Shown: positions 55,415 through 64,000 of the stretch, piece after piece
Position numbering within the stretch: position 1 is the stretch's first letter
How the letters are laid out: every line of letters begins with the position of its first letter
Source: Halobacillus salinarum
GTDB taxonomy: Bacteria; Bacillota; Bacilli; Bacillales; Halobacillaceae
Length of the DNA stretch: 64,000 nucleotides
Direction: 5' to 3'
NCBI RefSeq assembly: GCF_022919095.1
Contig: NZ_CP095073.1
Location: 3,906,001-3,970,000, forward strand
Program-made: the position numbers and the translations under genes
Notes under the pieces: model-generated
Databases searched by the model: none
The model's input: only the letters and a program-made list of their open reading frames with translations
What the model was told of the DNA's origin: nothing

Positions 55415-55852
55415 TTATGAATCGTCATTATCCTTGTATGGAAACAGCTCCTCTGAGGACTCTGTTCCCAGGTTCACAGCTCCCGTACGGCTCTGATCCA
55501 TTGAATCATCAAAATCCAATTGATCGGCCGCATATTTATGGAACATCATTTCAAAGACTGCGATAACGATCGCAGAAAACAGCGCAGGAATAAACAAATT
55601 AAGACCTGTTGATAAAGCCGCACTCATCAAATAAATCACTACAAAACCAAAGAAAAAATCTGCCACAGTAGCAACGGTATTATTGGTTCTTGGCAGGATC
55701 AATAAGTCACCAATTGCAAAAGATACGATGCTTAAGACGAGCGTGATTAAAAAGACATTACCTAATACCGTGTCGAAAGCGATACCTAAAATTAGATAAA
55801 GGATGCTGAATGATATGATAAATTTAAGAGCGATAACCTTTACATATTCCAT
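55415..55852 (-). CDS. yndM: YndM-family (DUF2512) membrane protein
   Basis: A 145-residue protein with four hydrophobic segments in the first 105 residues and a polar tail (DSMDQSRTGAVNLGTE), matching YndM/DUF2512 proteins of Bacilli. Function unknown; commonly found as a single gene. ATG 55852 follows AGGTGGG. Confidence 0.88.
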   Translation of the reverse strand: MEYVKVIALKFIISFSILYLILGIAFDTVLGNVFLITLVLSIVSFAIGDLLILPRTNNTVATVADFFFGFVVIYLMSAALSTGLNLFIPALFSAIVIAVFEMMFHKYAADQLDFDDSMDQSRTGAVNLGTESSEELFPYKDNDDS

Positions 55853-56011
55853 ACAAACCCACCTTTTTACTTAGGTTTTGTTAAAATTTCTTGAACTATT
55901 CAATTAAGAAAAGACGAATTAAAATGCCCTTCCCAAGTTTGTAAGAATCCGTTAGCTGGACACTCATTTCCTTTCGAAAAAGCAAGCTTTCTCTTCTGAG
56001 AGCAAACTGAA

Positions 56012-57457
56012 TTAATTACACTTCCTTTTATGCAAATGAACCCCAATAAACTTGATTTCAGTCATCTCTTCAATCGCATATTTGACTCCTTCTCTTCCTA
56101 CTCCGCTCTGTTTCACTCCACCATACGGGTGGTTATCCTGCCGGTAGGTTGAAATTTCATTAATCCATACGCCTCCCATTTCGAGTTGATCCGCTACCCG
56201 GAGCGCACGGTTAAGATCATTTGTAAAGACCCCTGCCTGCAGGCCGTATATGGAATCATTGGAAAGCTTCACGGCTTCTTCTTCCGTGTCGAATGGTATG
56301 ACTGAAACGATCGGAGCAAAGACTTCTTCTGCGATAACTTTCATATCACTTTTCACGTGGGTCATGATGGTTGGAGCAAGAAGCGTTCCCTCAAGCTTCC
56401 CTCCTGTTTCAACCTGCGCCCCATTTGAGACGGCATCATCAATCCAAAGCTTGGCTCTTTCTGCTGCTTCCTTATTGATCATCGGGCCGAAGTCCGTCTC
56501 TTCGTCGAGGGGATTTCCAATTTTCAGGGATTCCGTCTTCCTGATGTATTCGTTTAGAAAAGAGTCATAGATGGACTTTTGGACATAGATTCTTTGGGCA
56601 GAGATACAAACCTGCCCGGAAAAAGCAAAGGCTCCTTTGACTAAGTCGTTTACGACATCTCCTACCTCCACGTCCTCAAACAAAATATTGGGTGAATTAG
56701 AGCCTAGCTCCAAGGTAACTTTCTTAAATCCCGCCTTCTCACGAATATGCTTTCCGACAGGCAGGCTGCCGGTAAACGTCACTTTATGAACTTGATCATG
56801 AGTAATCAGAGGATCCCCCAGTTCTTCCCCTGTTCCGATAACAAGATTAAGTGCACCTTGTGGAAGTCCCGCTTCATGTAAAAGTTTAACGAGCATATAA
56901 GCTGAAACAGGGGTTTTCTCTGCAGGCTTAAACACGACTGTATTGCCTACTGCTATCGCCGGTGCTATTTTGTGAAGCGATAAATTTAACGGAAAATTAA
57001 AAGGCGTAATCGCTGCAACGACCCCTAGCGGTACTCTCTTTGTAAATCCAAGCCGGTTTTCACCACCAATGGCAGCATCCATCGGAATCACTTCACTCGT
57101 AAGATCTTTGGCGTTCTCTGAAGCAAATTTTAACAACTGCACCGCACGCTCGACTTCTCCGCGGCTGTATTTGAGTGGTTTCCCTGCTTCTTTTGCAATC
57201 ATCTCAGCAAAGGATTCCTTCCGCTCCAGTAACAGATCTGCTGCATTTCTTAGGATATCGGAACGTTCGTAAGCCGGCATTTTTTTCATTTTCTTGTGGA
57301 AGGTTTGATAGCTTTGTTCCACCGCTTTATTTACATCCTTTTCTGTCGCCAAAGCTAATTCAGCTACGAGTTCCTGAGTAAAAGGATTCCGCACTTCCAT
57401 CCTTTCCCGGGTTTCTTCTTTAAATTCCCTGCCATTAATAATAGAGCCAATTCTCAT
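56012..57457 (-). CDS. NAD(P)-dependent aldehyde dehydrogenase
   Basis: A 481-residue aldehyde dehydrogenase. It has ITPFNFPLNLSLHKIAPAIA, FTGSLPVGKHI (cofactor), ELGSNSPN, and the catalytic Cys in FSGQVCISAQR; GGVKQSGVGREG is near the C-terminus. ELGSNSPN rather than ELGGN marks a subgroup near lactaldehyde-type enzymes. Nine bases after the acetolactate-synthase-like gene, so probably co-transcribed. Aldehyde unknown. Confidence 0.9.
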   Translation of the reverse strand: MRIGSIINGREFKEETRERMEVRNPFTQELVAELALATEKDVNKAVEQSYQTFHKKMKKMPAYERSDILRNAADLLLERKESFAEMIAKEAGKPLKYSRGEVERAVQLLKFASENAKDLTSEVIPMDAAIGGENRLGFTKRVPLGVVAAITPFNFPLNLSLHKIAPAIAVGNTVVFKPAEKTPVSAYMLVKLLHEAGLPQGALNLVIGTGEELGDPLITHDQVHKVTFTGSLPVGKHIREKAGFKKVTLELGSNSPNILFEDVEVGDVVNDLVKGAFAFSGQVCISAQRIYVQKSIYDSFLNEYIRKTESLKIGNPLDEETDFGPMINKEAAERAKLWIDDAVSNGAQVETGGKLEGTLLAPTIMTHVKSDMKVIAEEVFAPIVSVIPFDTEEEAVKLSNDSIYGLQAGVFTNDLNRALRVADQLEMGGVWINEISTYRQDNHPYGGVKQSGVGREGVKYAIEEMTEIKFIGVHLHKRKCN

Positions 57458-57466
57458 GCTGCCACC

Positions 57467-59107
57467 TCATTCACACGTAATGTCTTTTAGTTTCTCAGTT
57501 AATTTCATATTTTCCCGGTAATCGACAGGACAATCGATCAATACCGGCTTGTGAAGTCCAATTGCTCTTTTCAAGGCTGGCTTGAGCTCCTCTGCTGATT
57601 CGATTCTTATTCCCGCAAACCCGTATGATTCCGCGAGCTGCACGAAGTCCGGATTTCCAAATCGGATATGGGAAGGACGCTGAAATTTTTTCAACTGGTG
57701 CCATTCGATTAACCCGTATCCTTCATCGCGCCACAGCAAAATAATAATGGGGAGATTCAGCCTGGCAGCCGTTTCAAGTTCAGCTCCTGTCATTAAAAAA
57801 GAACCATCTCCGCAAACAGCTACGACATTCTTGTCAGGGTGCACCATTTTTGCGGCAATCGCAGACGGAACGGCAACTCCCATGGAAGCAAGACCGTTTG
57901 AAATCAGGCACGTATTAGGCAGGGCTGTATGATACATGCGCGCCATCCACATTTTATGAGCGCCCACATCAGAAATGGCGATATCGTCTTCTTTTAAAAC
58001 CGCACGGAGATCGTAAATAATTTTTTGCGGCTTGACCGGGAATCCTTGGTCTTCTCTGAACATGTCCAGTTCCGCCAGAGCCTGACTTCGTATCGCACGC
58101 GCCCAGTCAAGCTCCCGTTCTTTTTCGGGCAGTACATGAATCAGCTGATCCAGATTTTCTTTGATATCACCCACTACATTTAACGCTACAGGGTAATGAT
58201 CATCGATCTCAGCTTCTTCCGTGTCCATATGCAAAATAGGAGTCTTCCCATCTGGATTCCAATTCTCCGGCGGCGTTTCGGCCATATCGAAACCGATGGT
58301 AATGATCAGATCCGATTGTTTAAAACCACACGTTATATAATCTTTTCCACTTAAACCTGCAGTCAGTAAGCTCAACTCATTTTCCCAGGAGACTGCTCCT
58401 TTCCCCATAAAAGAATGCACGACAGGGATGTTGGTTTTTTGGACAAATTGGCGCAGCCGTTCTGCGGCCCCGCCTCTCGTGATGCCATTGCCTGCAAGAA
58501 TCAAAGGGTAAGAGGCATTCGAAATTAACGCAGCCGCCTTTTCGATGATGGTCTCGTCAGCCTGTGGCAGCGAATGACCTGTAATTTCAAGAGGGAGGGC
58601 ATCGACTTCCATGCCTGCTACGTCTTCAGGGAGATCAATATGAGTAGCCCCGGGCTTTTCCTGCATCGCTAGTTGATAAGCTTTTCTAACGACCTCCGGA
58701 ATGATGTCTGCGGTTTTAATTTGGGCGTTCCACTTCGTCACAGGTTCATAAATATTAACAAGATCGTAGTACTGGTGTGAAATTTTATGCTGACGGTTTA
58801 ATCCTGCCTGTCCTGTAATCGCAATTAGTGGACAGTGATCCATATTCGCGTTCGCAACTCCGGTAAGCAAGTTGGTCGCACCTGGTCCAAGAGTAGATAA
58901 ACAGACACCCGGTCTTCCGGTCAGCCTTCCATAAGTGCCCGCCATAAAAGCAGCACTCGTCTCGTGACGGGTCACAATAAATTCAATGTTCGAATTAAGA
59001 ACAGCATCCATTAAATCGATATTCTCTTCTCCCGGAACACCGAATATGTACTTCACTCCTTCTTTTTCCAAACACTTAATCAACAATTCTGCAGCTTTCA
59101 ATTTCAT
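57467..59107 (-). CDS. Thiamine-diphosphate enzyme, acetolactate-synthase-like (AlsS type)
   Basis: A 546-residue TPP enzyme. It has FGVPGEENIDLMDAV (catalytic Glu), TLGPGATNLLTGVANA, and the GDGSFLMTGAELETAARLN Mg-TPP motif, with the D of LWRDEGYG, as in catabolic AlsS. ATG 59107 is favoured by AGGAGG upstream. No alsD or alsR is seen. It is paired with an aldehyde dehydrogenase. AlsS is one option; a related carboligase is another. Confidence 0.82.
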   Translation of the reverse strand: MKLKAAELLIKCLEKEGVKYIFGVPGEENIDLMDAVLNSNIEFIVTRHETSAAFMAGTYGRLTGRPGVCLSTLGPGATNLLTGVANANMDHCPLIAITGQAGLNRQHKISHQYYDLVNIYEPVTKWNAQIKTADIIPEVVRKAYQLAMQEKPGATHIDLPEDVAGMEVDALPLEITGHSLPQADETIIEKAAALISNASYPLILAGNGITRGGAAERLRQFVQKTNIPVVHSFMGKGAVSWENELSLLTAGLSGKDYITCGFKQSDLIITIGFDMAETPPENWNPDGKTPILHMDTEEAEIDDHYPVALNVVGDIKENLDQLIHVLPEKERELDWARAIRSQALAELDMFREDQGFPVKPQKIIYDLRAVLKEDDIAISDVGAHKMWMARMYHTALPNTCLISNGLASMGVAVPSAIAAKMVHPDKNVVAVCGDGSFLMTGAELETAARLNLPIIILLWRDEGYGLIEWHQLKKFQRPSHIRFGNPDFVQLAESYGFAGIRIESAEELKPALKRAIGLHKPVLIDCPVDYRENMKLTEKLKDITCE

Positions 59108-59218
59108 AACCTCTTTTCCTCCTACTGACCATCTATCGTTATATTGCGTTAACGACACGAATCTTATGAATAAAAAAGCTTACAGAACCTTCCCGGGATT
59201 CATTGTTTCAATCGACCA

Positions 59219-59254
59219 TAAAAAACCCCTGCTATTTTTTAAATAAAATAACAG
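59219..59254 (-). terminator. Rho-independent terminator after the STAS-like gene
   Basis: CCCCTG pairs with CAGGGG, extended by A/T pairs, and followed by a T run on the minus strand, ten bases past the stop. Confidence 0.75.
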
Positions 59255-59263
59255 GGGCTTTTG

Positions 59264-59611
59264 CTACTTAATCCAGTTCCATTCATCCTCTATAGTTTCA
59301 AAATGCTTAATCGACACTCCGGGCAGAAAGTTTCCCGCTTTCGAAGATAACTCTATCCAATTCTTGTCACTTACTATCGCACACTTTTCGAACTGATCCC
59401 ACCGTTTAGCATCAACCTTGGACGCTTCAATAACCCCTTTCACTGAGGTTTGGCCAATATCATGGACCACTGCCAGAATATTGAAAGGTTTTTCATCGCC
59501 AAAGGCCGTTTGCAAGTGCTGATCAAGCTTTTCCGCATCTTCTTCCTTTACATCTCCGTTGATCTCAACAGCAATTGTGGAACGATCTTCACTAGGAAGC
59601 AAGGTAAACAT
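59264..59611 (-). CDS. SpoIIAA-like STAS-fold protein
   Basis: A 115-residue SpoIIAA-like (PF11964-type) protein: TIAVEINGDVKEEDAEKLDQ and FNILAVVHDIGQTSVKGVIE. The C-terminus ends with FETIEDEWNWIK, typical. Members share the STAS/SEC14-like fold; role unknown, often in stress contexts. Strong AGGAGG before ATG 59611. Confidence 0.87.
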   Translation of the reverse strand: MFTLLPSEDRSTIAVEINGDVKEEDAEKLDQHLQTAFGDEKPFNILAVVHDIGQTSVKGVIEASKVDAKRWDQFEKCAIVSDKNWIELSSKAGNFLPGVSIKHFETIEDEWNWIK

Positions 59612-59657
59612 CAGTAACCTCCTGATTTAACGGTTTAGTTAACATTTTCCCTGGACA

Positions 59658-60719
59658 TCACTCTTTAAACTTTATCCGGTCACACACTTCCCTCGCTACT
59701 TCAACGGTAGAGGAATCCCCTCCAATATCCTGAGTTTTAATTCCAGCGGCTGTCGTTGACTCAATTGCATCAAGAATGCTTTCCCCCATCTTAAATTCTC
59801 CAAGATGATCCAGCATCATTTTTGCCGTCCAAATCTGTCCAAGAGGGTTGGCAATGCCTTGTCCATATATATCGGGAGCTGATCCATGCACAGGTTCAAA
59901 CATAGATGGATGATCCCCGTTCGTATTCAAGTTGGCGGCCGGCGCAATTCCTATACTGCCCATGATTGCTCCTCCAAGATCTGTTAGAATATCTCCAAAC
60001 AAGTTACTGGCAACAATGACGTCAAATTCATGGGGCTTCGAAACCATAAAAGCTGCTAAAGCATCTATGTGCTGCTGAGTCGCCTCCACATTTGGAAATT
60101 CCTGACTGACTTCTTTAAAAATTTCATCCCAAAACGGCATGGAATGTACAATGCCATTCGATTTTGTAGCACTCGTTAACTTTCCCTTTCGTTCTCCTGC
60201 CAGCTGATATCCATAACGGATCGCGCGTTCTGAAGCTTTCCGGGTAAAAACTGCATTTTGAATAGCAAGTTCATCTTGACCTCTATGTATGCGTCCGCCT
60301 GCTTCACTGTATTCACCCTCACTATTTTCTCTTACAACCATAATGTCGAAATCCCGTGGATCGGCAAGCGGAGAAGCCAGTCCTTTAAAAAATTTTGCAG
60401 GGCGGATGTTCAACGACTGTTCCATAGACCGGCGGATCTTAATCAATAATCCCCATAACGATATATGATCGGGGACGCGTTCAGGATCTCCCACCGCCCC
60501 TAATAAAATCGCATCGAATTCCTCCAGCTGCTCTATGCCGTCATCATCCATCATCTTTCCATGCTCCAGGTAATAATCACATCCCCAGGGAAACTCCGTA
60601 AAAGTAAAGGCTGCATCTTGAAAACACTCGGCTGCATGGTTAAGTACATCCATCGTCACTGGAACGACTTCTTTTCCAATTCCGTCACCAGGAATCACTG
60701 CAATTTTATAGTTTCTCAT
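59658..60719 (-). CDS. Tartrate dehydrogenase-like beta-decarboxylating dehydrogenase (TtuC/YcsA)
   Basis: About 353 residues, of the isocitrate/isopropylmalate dehydrogenase superfamily. It has AVIPGDGIGKEVVPVTMDVL, LLGAVGDPERVPDHISLWG, VVRENSEGEYSEAGG and MFEPVHGSAPDIYG. WGLLIKIRRSMEQSLNIRP and GRIHRGQ match the tartrate dehydrogenase/D-malate (YcsA, DmlA) group rather than LeuB. ATG 60719 follows AGGAGGAACG. Acts on tartrate or D-malate with NAD. Confidence 0.85.
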   Translation of the reverse strand: MRNYKIAVIPGDGIGKEVVPVTMDVLNHAAECFQDAAFTFTEFPWGCDYYLEHGKMMDDDGIEQLEEFDAILLGAVGDPERVPDHISLWGLLIKIRRSMEQSLNIRPAKFFKGLASPLADPRDFDIMVVRENSEGEYSEAGGRIHRGQDELAIQNAVFTRKASERAIRYGYQLAGERKGKLTSATKSNGIVHSMPFWDEIFKEVSQEFPNVEATQQHIDALAAFMVSKPHEFDVIVASNLFGDILTDLGGAIMGSIGIAPAANLNTNGDHPSMFEPVHGSAPDIYGQGIANPLGQIWTAKMMLDHLGEFKMGESILDAIESTTAAGIKTQDIGGDSSTVEVAREVCDRIKFKE

Positions 60720-60811
60720 ACGTTCCTCCTTTGAACACTTGGGCCTTTCTGCCAATTATTACTCTCATTCGAGATGAATCGTCATTATCCTTCCTCTTTC
60801 ATTTGAAACAA

Positions 60812-60855
60812 TAAAAAATCAGGATGCCGAGACTTACCTCGACAACCTGAAATTA
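60812..60855 (-). terminator. Terminator of the ars-trxB run
   Basis: An imperfect stem pairs CAGGATGCCGAG with CTCGACAACCTG around a short loop, followed by T6 on the minus strand, 22 bases past the stop. Confidence 0.75.
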
Positions 60856-60876
60856 TTTCTGTTTCATTTTTAAACC

Positions 60877-61833
60877 TTATTTGTTTAAGGTTTCACTCCA
60901 ATCAATAGATGCTTCGCCTTCAAGGAAGCGTTCTGTATCCATTGCAGCCATGCATCCTGTACCAGCCGCAGTAATGGCTTGGCGGTATTTCTGGTCCTGT
61001 ACATCTCCGCAGGCAAAAACGCCGGGGACATTCGTATCCGTCGTGCCCGGATCCACAAGAATATACCCTTTCTCATCCATGTTGAGCTTTCCTTTCAGGA
61101 ATTCTGTGTTCGGATTATGTCCGATAGCGACGAAAATACCGTCAGTCTCTAACAGTTCTTCTTCACCACTATCATTATCTTTGACCTTAAGACCGGAAAT
61201 TTTCATTCCGTCAGAAACCATTTCAACAGGGGTTTTATTGAGGGCCCACGTGATTTTTTCATTGGCCTTCGCCCGGTCCTGCATAATTTTAGAGGCTCGC
61301 AGTTCATGACGTCGGTGGACAATTTGGACTTCGCTTGCGAATTTAGTTAAGAAGTTCGCCTCTTCCATAGCAGAATCGCCTCCACCGATAATGACCACTT
61401 TTTTGCCTCTAAAGAAAAATCCGTCACAAGTGGCACAGGTACTCACGCCTTTGCCGATATTTTCTTTTTCCCCTGGTATTTCCAGCAGCTTGGCAGAAGC
61501 CCCGGTAGACACAATCAACGTTTGCGTTTCCAGCTCTCCTAATCCATCTACACTTAGTCTAAATGGACGGTGATCTACATTTACATCTGTGACCCATCCC
61601 CTTTTAAAAGAGGCACCGAATCGCTCGGCTTGTTTTTTCATATTATCCATAAGCTCCGGGCCCATGATTCCATCGGGGAAGCCTGGAAAGTTTTCCACTT
61701 CTGTAGTTAATGTCAACTGCCCGCCTGGTTCAGGTCCTTCAATGACAAGCGGCTCCATATTTGCTCTCGCCAAGTACACAGCTGCTGTCAATCCGGCTGG
61801 ACCGGTTCCAAGAATAATTGATTTGTGAATCAT
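60877..61833 (-). CDS. trxB: Thioredoxin reductase
   Basis: A 318-residue FAD enzyme: FAD-binding GTGPAGLTAAVYLARA, active site CATCDGFFF near residue 135, NADPH-binding GGGDSAMEEANFL, and the C-terminal GVFACGDVQD. It reduces thioredoxin with NADPH. Here it is 78 bases after arsC, which needs thioredoxin, so a linked role is likely. AGGAGG precedes the ATG. Confidence 0.95.
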   Translation of the reverse strand: MIHKSIILGTGPAGLTAAVYLARANMEPLVIEGPEPGGQLTLTTEVENFPGFPDGIMGPELMDNMKKQAERFGASFKRGWVTDVNVDHRPFRLSVDGLGELETQTLIVSTGASAKLLEIPGEKENIGKGVSTCATCDGFFFRGKKVVIIGGGDSAMEEANFLTKFASEVQIVHRRHELRASKIMQDRAKANEKITWALNKTPVEMVSDGMKISGLKVKDNDSGEEELLETDGIFVAIGHNPNTEFLKGKLNMDEKGYILVDPGTTDTNVPGVFACGDVQDQKYRQAITAAGTGCMAAMDTERFLEGEASIDWSETLNK

Positions 61834-61911
61834 ATCATCAACCTCCTCATTTCATTGCCTGGTAATTGAGCTCTCAATTTTCTATCCTTAGTGTGGTTCA
61901 ATGCACGTCAA

Positions 61912-62334
61912 TTATTTCTGTTCTTTTGCAAATAATTGTATACGAGCAGCGATCTCATCGCGGACTCTTTGAAAGACTTCCCATTTTTCTTCTTCCGTTC
62001 CCTCCGCTTTTGCAGGGTCATCAAACCCCCAATGAAACCTTGTCACGTGAGGCGGAGTCATCGGACATTTATCATTCGCATCTCCGCAAAGCGTAATCGC
62101 GTATGCCGCGTTGTTCAATATGTCGCGATCAATCACAGAAGACTCCTGATCGCTGATGGCCACATCCACTTCTTCCATGGCCTTGACAGCGTTAGGATTC
62201 AGGCCATGAGCCTCAATCCCTGCTGAGAGTACTTCAAATTGGTCACCTAAATATTTTTTTCCAAATCCTTCGGCCATCTGGCTACGACAGGAATTCCCTG
62301 TACATAGAAAATAAATTACTGGTTTGTCGGTCAT
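61912..62334 (-). CDS. arsC: Arsenate reductase, thioredoxin-coupled
   Basis: A 140-residue low-molecular-weight phosphatase-type ArsC. The nucleophile is Cys in [15 protein letters not shown], and the redox pair is [15 protein letters not shown] (Cys 82/89 in S. aureus/B. subtilis numbering). It turns arsenate into arsenite for export by ArsB. ATG 62334 follows AAAGGAG. 26 bases after arsB. Confidence 0.96.
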   Translation of the reverse strand: MTDKPVIYFLCTGNSCRSQMAEGFGKKYLGDQFEVLSAGIEAHGLNPNAVKAMEEVDVAISDQESSVIDRDILNNAAYAITLCGDANDKCPMTPPHVTRFHWGFDDPAKAEGTEEEKWEVFQRVRDEIAARIQLFAKEQK

Positions 62335-62360
62335 CTTCAATTCTCCTTTATCATGTCATG

Positions 62361-63656
62361 TTATAGAATGGTCAGCCATAGGTATAAGCCTGTTAATGTG
62401 ATAAACAACGTCGGAACAGTAAGAAGAATTCCGATTTTAAAATAATAACCCCAGGAAATTCGGACACCTTTCATAGATAAAACATGCAGCCACAGAAGTG
62501 TAGCCAGGGAACCAATAGGGGTGATTTTCGGTCCAAGATCCGAGCCAATCACATTCGCATAAATTAATGCCTCTCTCATTGTTCCATTAGTATGTGTACC
62601 CGAAATAGCCAGGGCATCAATCATAACTGTCGGCATATTATTCATCACAGAAGACAGGATTGCCGCAATAAAGCCCATGGATATTGTCGCTGCAAACAAC
62701 CCTTGTTCAGAAGTCCACTGGATCACCTGAGCCAGCACGTCCGTCAATCCTGCGTTACGCAGTCCGTAAACGACCACGTACATTCCCAGTGAGAAAAACA
62801 CGATCGCCCATGGAGCCCCTTTAACAACGTCTGCTGTTTTAACAGCCGCACTTCTCCTGGCCATCAGCAAGAAAAAGACGACTACGAGCCCAGCAATGAT
62901 TGATACAGGGATTCCTAACGGTTCACTAGCAAAATAACCAATTAACAGAATCGCAAGCACGAACCAAGAAAATCGAAACATCCGGTGATCCTTTATCGCT
63001 TCACCTGGACTTTTTAGCTGGGACAATTCATAGTGATCAGGGATACTCTTTTTGAAGAAAAGAAACAACACAAGAATACTTGCAGCTAAAGAAAATAAAT
63101 TGGGGACGATCATTCGTGAAGCATATTCAATAAACCCAATATTAAAGAAATCTGCTGAAACGATATTGACTAAGTTACTAACGATGAGCGGAAGCGAAGT
63201 TGTATCCGCTATAAAACCGCTCGCCATTATAAACGGGAGAATCATCGCTTCTTTGAATTTTAAATTTCTAACCATCGCAAGTACGATGGGAGTGAGAATT
63301 AAGGCGGCTCCGTCATTAGCAAATAAAGCGGCCACAACCGCCCCGAGCAGAGTGACATAAACGAACATACGCTTTCCGTCCCCTTTGGCCACTCTTGCCA
63401 TGTGAAGGGCGGCCCATTCAAAGAAGCCAATTTCATCAAGGATTAAAGAAATCATAATAATTGCGATAAATGCGAGCGTGGCGTTCCAAACAATATCTGC
63501 CACCGCCCACACATCATGCATATTGACGACCCCGAAGATCAAGGCAATTACCGCCCCTCCACAGGCCGACCAGCCAATCCCAAGATTCCTTGGCTGCCAA
63601 ATCACAAACACTAACGTAAGTATAAAAATCACTGTTGCTAAAATAGCCAAATCCAC
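62361..63656 (-). CDS. arsB: Arsenite efflux permease ArsB
   Basis: A 431-residue membrane protein of the ArsB/NhaD class with about 12 spans: [39 protein letters not shown] and [14 protein letters not shown]. It exports arsenite (and antimonite). GTG 63656 follows GGGAGG. 12 bases after arsR. Confidence 0.95.
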   Translation of the reverse strand: MDLAILATVIFILTLVFVIWQPRNLGIGWSACGGAVIALIFGVVNMHDVWAVADIVWNATLAFIAIIMISLILDEIGFFEWAALHMARVAKGDGKRMFVYVTLLGAVVAALFANDGAALILTPIVLAMVRNLKFKEAMILPFIMASGFIADTTSLPLIVSNLVNIVSADFFNIGFIEYASRMIVPNLFSLAASILVLFLFFKKSIPDHYELSQLKSPGEAIKDHRMFRFSWFVLAILLIGYFASEPLGIPVSIIAGLVVVFFLLMARRSAAVKTADVVKGAPWAIVFFSLGMYVVVYGLRNAGLTDVLAQVIQWTSEQGLFAATISMGFIAAILSSVMNNMPTVMIDALAISGTHTNGTMREALIYANVIGSDLGPKITPIGSLATLLWLHVLSMKGVRISWGYYFKIGILLTVPTLFITLTGLYLWLTIL

Positions 63657-63668
63657 TAAACCTCCCTG

Positions 63669-64000
63669 CTATTCACACCGGATGCGCAGCCCGGCTTTCT
63701 CCAATGCCGCTAATTTTTCTCTCTGATCAGGTAAATGTTCTAATACTTGCTCTACAATAGGGTAAGCGGCATGAGATGTATTCAATGAATAAAAGATCCA
63801 CTGCCCTTTCCTTTTTTCTTTGACCAGTTTCGTATCTCTTAATTTTCTCAAATGCTGACTAATCGAAGGCTGACTCATATTCAAAACTTCAACAAACTCA
63901 CAGACACAGCATTCATTGTCTTTAAGAAGACCCACAATCGTTAACCGTGTTTTGTCTCCTAATAGCTTGAGCGTCTGCGCCGCTTCTTCTATTTCAATAA
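63669..64000 (-). CDS. arsR: ArsR-family arsenic-sensing repressor (partial, start beyond right edge)
   Basis: The minus strand is open to the edge, beginning IEIEEAAQTLKLLGDKTRLT and continuing through ECCVCEF and the winged helix MSQPSISQHLRKLRDTKLVK. ELCVCEL-type Cys residues bind arsenite, releasing DNA. About 110 residues are visible. It heads the operon arsR-arsB-arsC-trxB. The start codon should be just right of the edge. Confidence 0.95.
   Translation of the reverse strand, partial: IEIEEAAQTLKLLGDKTRLTIVGLLKDNECCVCEFVEVLNMSQPSISQHLRKLRDTKLVKEKRKGQWIFYSLNTSHAAYPIVEQVLEHLPDQREKLAALEKAGLRIRCE

Noticed and set aside
1-64000. Search by eye for CRISPR arrays, rRNA, tRNA, insertion sequences and prophage genes.
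   Set aside because: None was seen; no regularly spaced repeats or transposase/integrase motifs were found, though a computed search would be more reliable for tRNA.

Overview
The window looks like chromosome of a Gram-positive Bacillaceae bacterium of moderate GC, possibly a marine or halophilic relative of Bacillus/Halobacillus. Evidence: strong AGGAGG-type ribosome binding sites with some GTG/TTG starts; Bacillus-type families (YndM, YesL/DUF624, YfhC-like nitroreductase, thioredoxin-coupled ArsC); catabolite-responsive (cre) and Fur-box-like sites; and a gas-vesicle cluster in Bacillus megaterium gene order. No rRNA, tRNA, CRISPR array, insertion sequence or prophage was seen. Most genes lie on the minus strand.

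Layout. 1-2.8 kb: partial nucleotidyltransferase, frameshifted polysaccharide pyruvyltransferase, sulfotransferase. 2.9-14.1 kb: uptake and breakdown of glucuronoxylan-derived aldouronates: ABC transporter, mannonate dehydratase UxuA, GH67 alpha-glucuronidase (frameshifted), FCD/GntR regulator, DUF624 protein, fructuronate reductase-type SDR, VOC protein and a Gfo/Idh/MocA oxidoreductase. Two cre-like sites, a dyad and a 17-bp motif shared by two promoters suggest CcpA plus GntR control. 14.4-20.4 kb: twelve-gene gas-vesicle operon gvpQ-B-R-N-F-G-L-S-K-J-T-U. 20.7-22.6 kb (plus strand): class I aldolase, rhodanese, small membrane protein.

22.8-31.3 kb: one apparent minus-strand operon for an Opp/Dpp-type peptide transporter, a cytoplasmic gamma-glutamyltransferase, a split ChrA pair and a small membrane protein, divergent from an Lrp/AsnC regulator across a perfect inverted repeat. 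32.3-36.6 kb: LysM polysaccharide deacetylase and a large secreted GH18-like multidomain protein (frameshifted). 36.7-43.7 kb: a 58-aa ORF, an SDR, a TRAP transporter, a nitroreductase behind a Fur box, a BNR-repeat protein and an 85-aa unknown. 44.0-55.3 kb: an unassigned sugar locus: DUF2264, DUF624, a CUT1 ABC transporter, AraC regulator, two sugar phosphate isomerase/epimerase-family proteins and three Gfo/Idh/MocA oxidoreductases. It has two cre sites and is the best candidate for an undescribed system, possibly oxidation-elimination glycoside cleavage. 55.4-60.7 kb: YndM, aldehyde dehydrogenase plus acetolactate-synthase-like enzyme, a SpoIIAA-like protein, tartrate dehydrogenase-like enzyme. 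60.9-64 kb: arsR-arsB-arsC-trxB arsenic resistance, cut by the right edge.

Three long genes (pyruvyltransferase, alpha-glucuronidase, GH18-like protein) are each broken by loss of exactly one base in a short G or C run. This looks like assembly homopolymer error or recent slippage rather than old decay, so these genes may be intact in the real genome.
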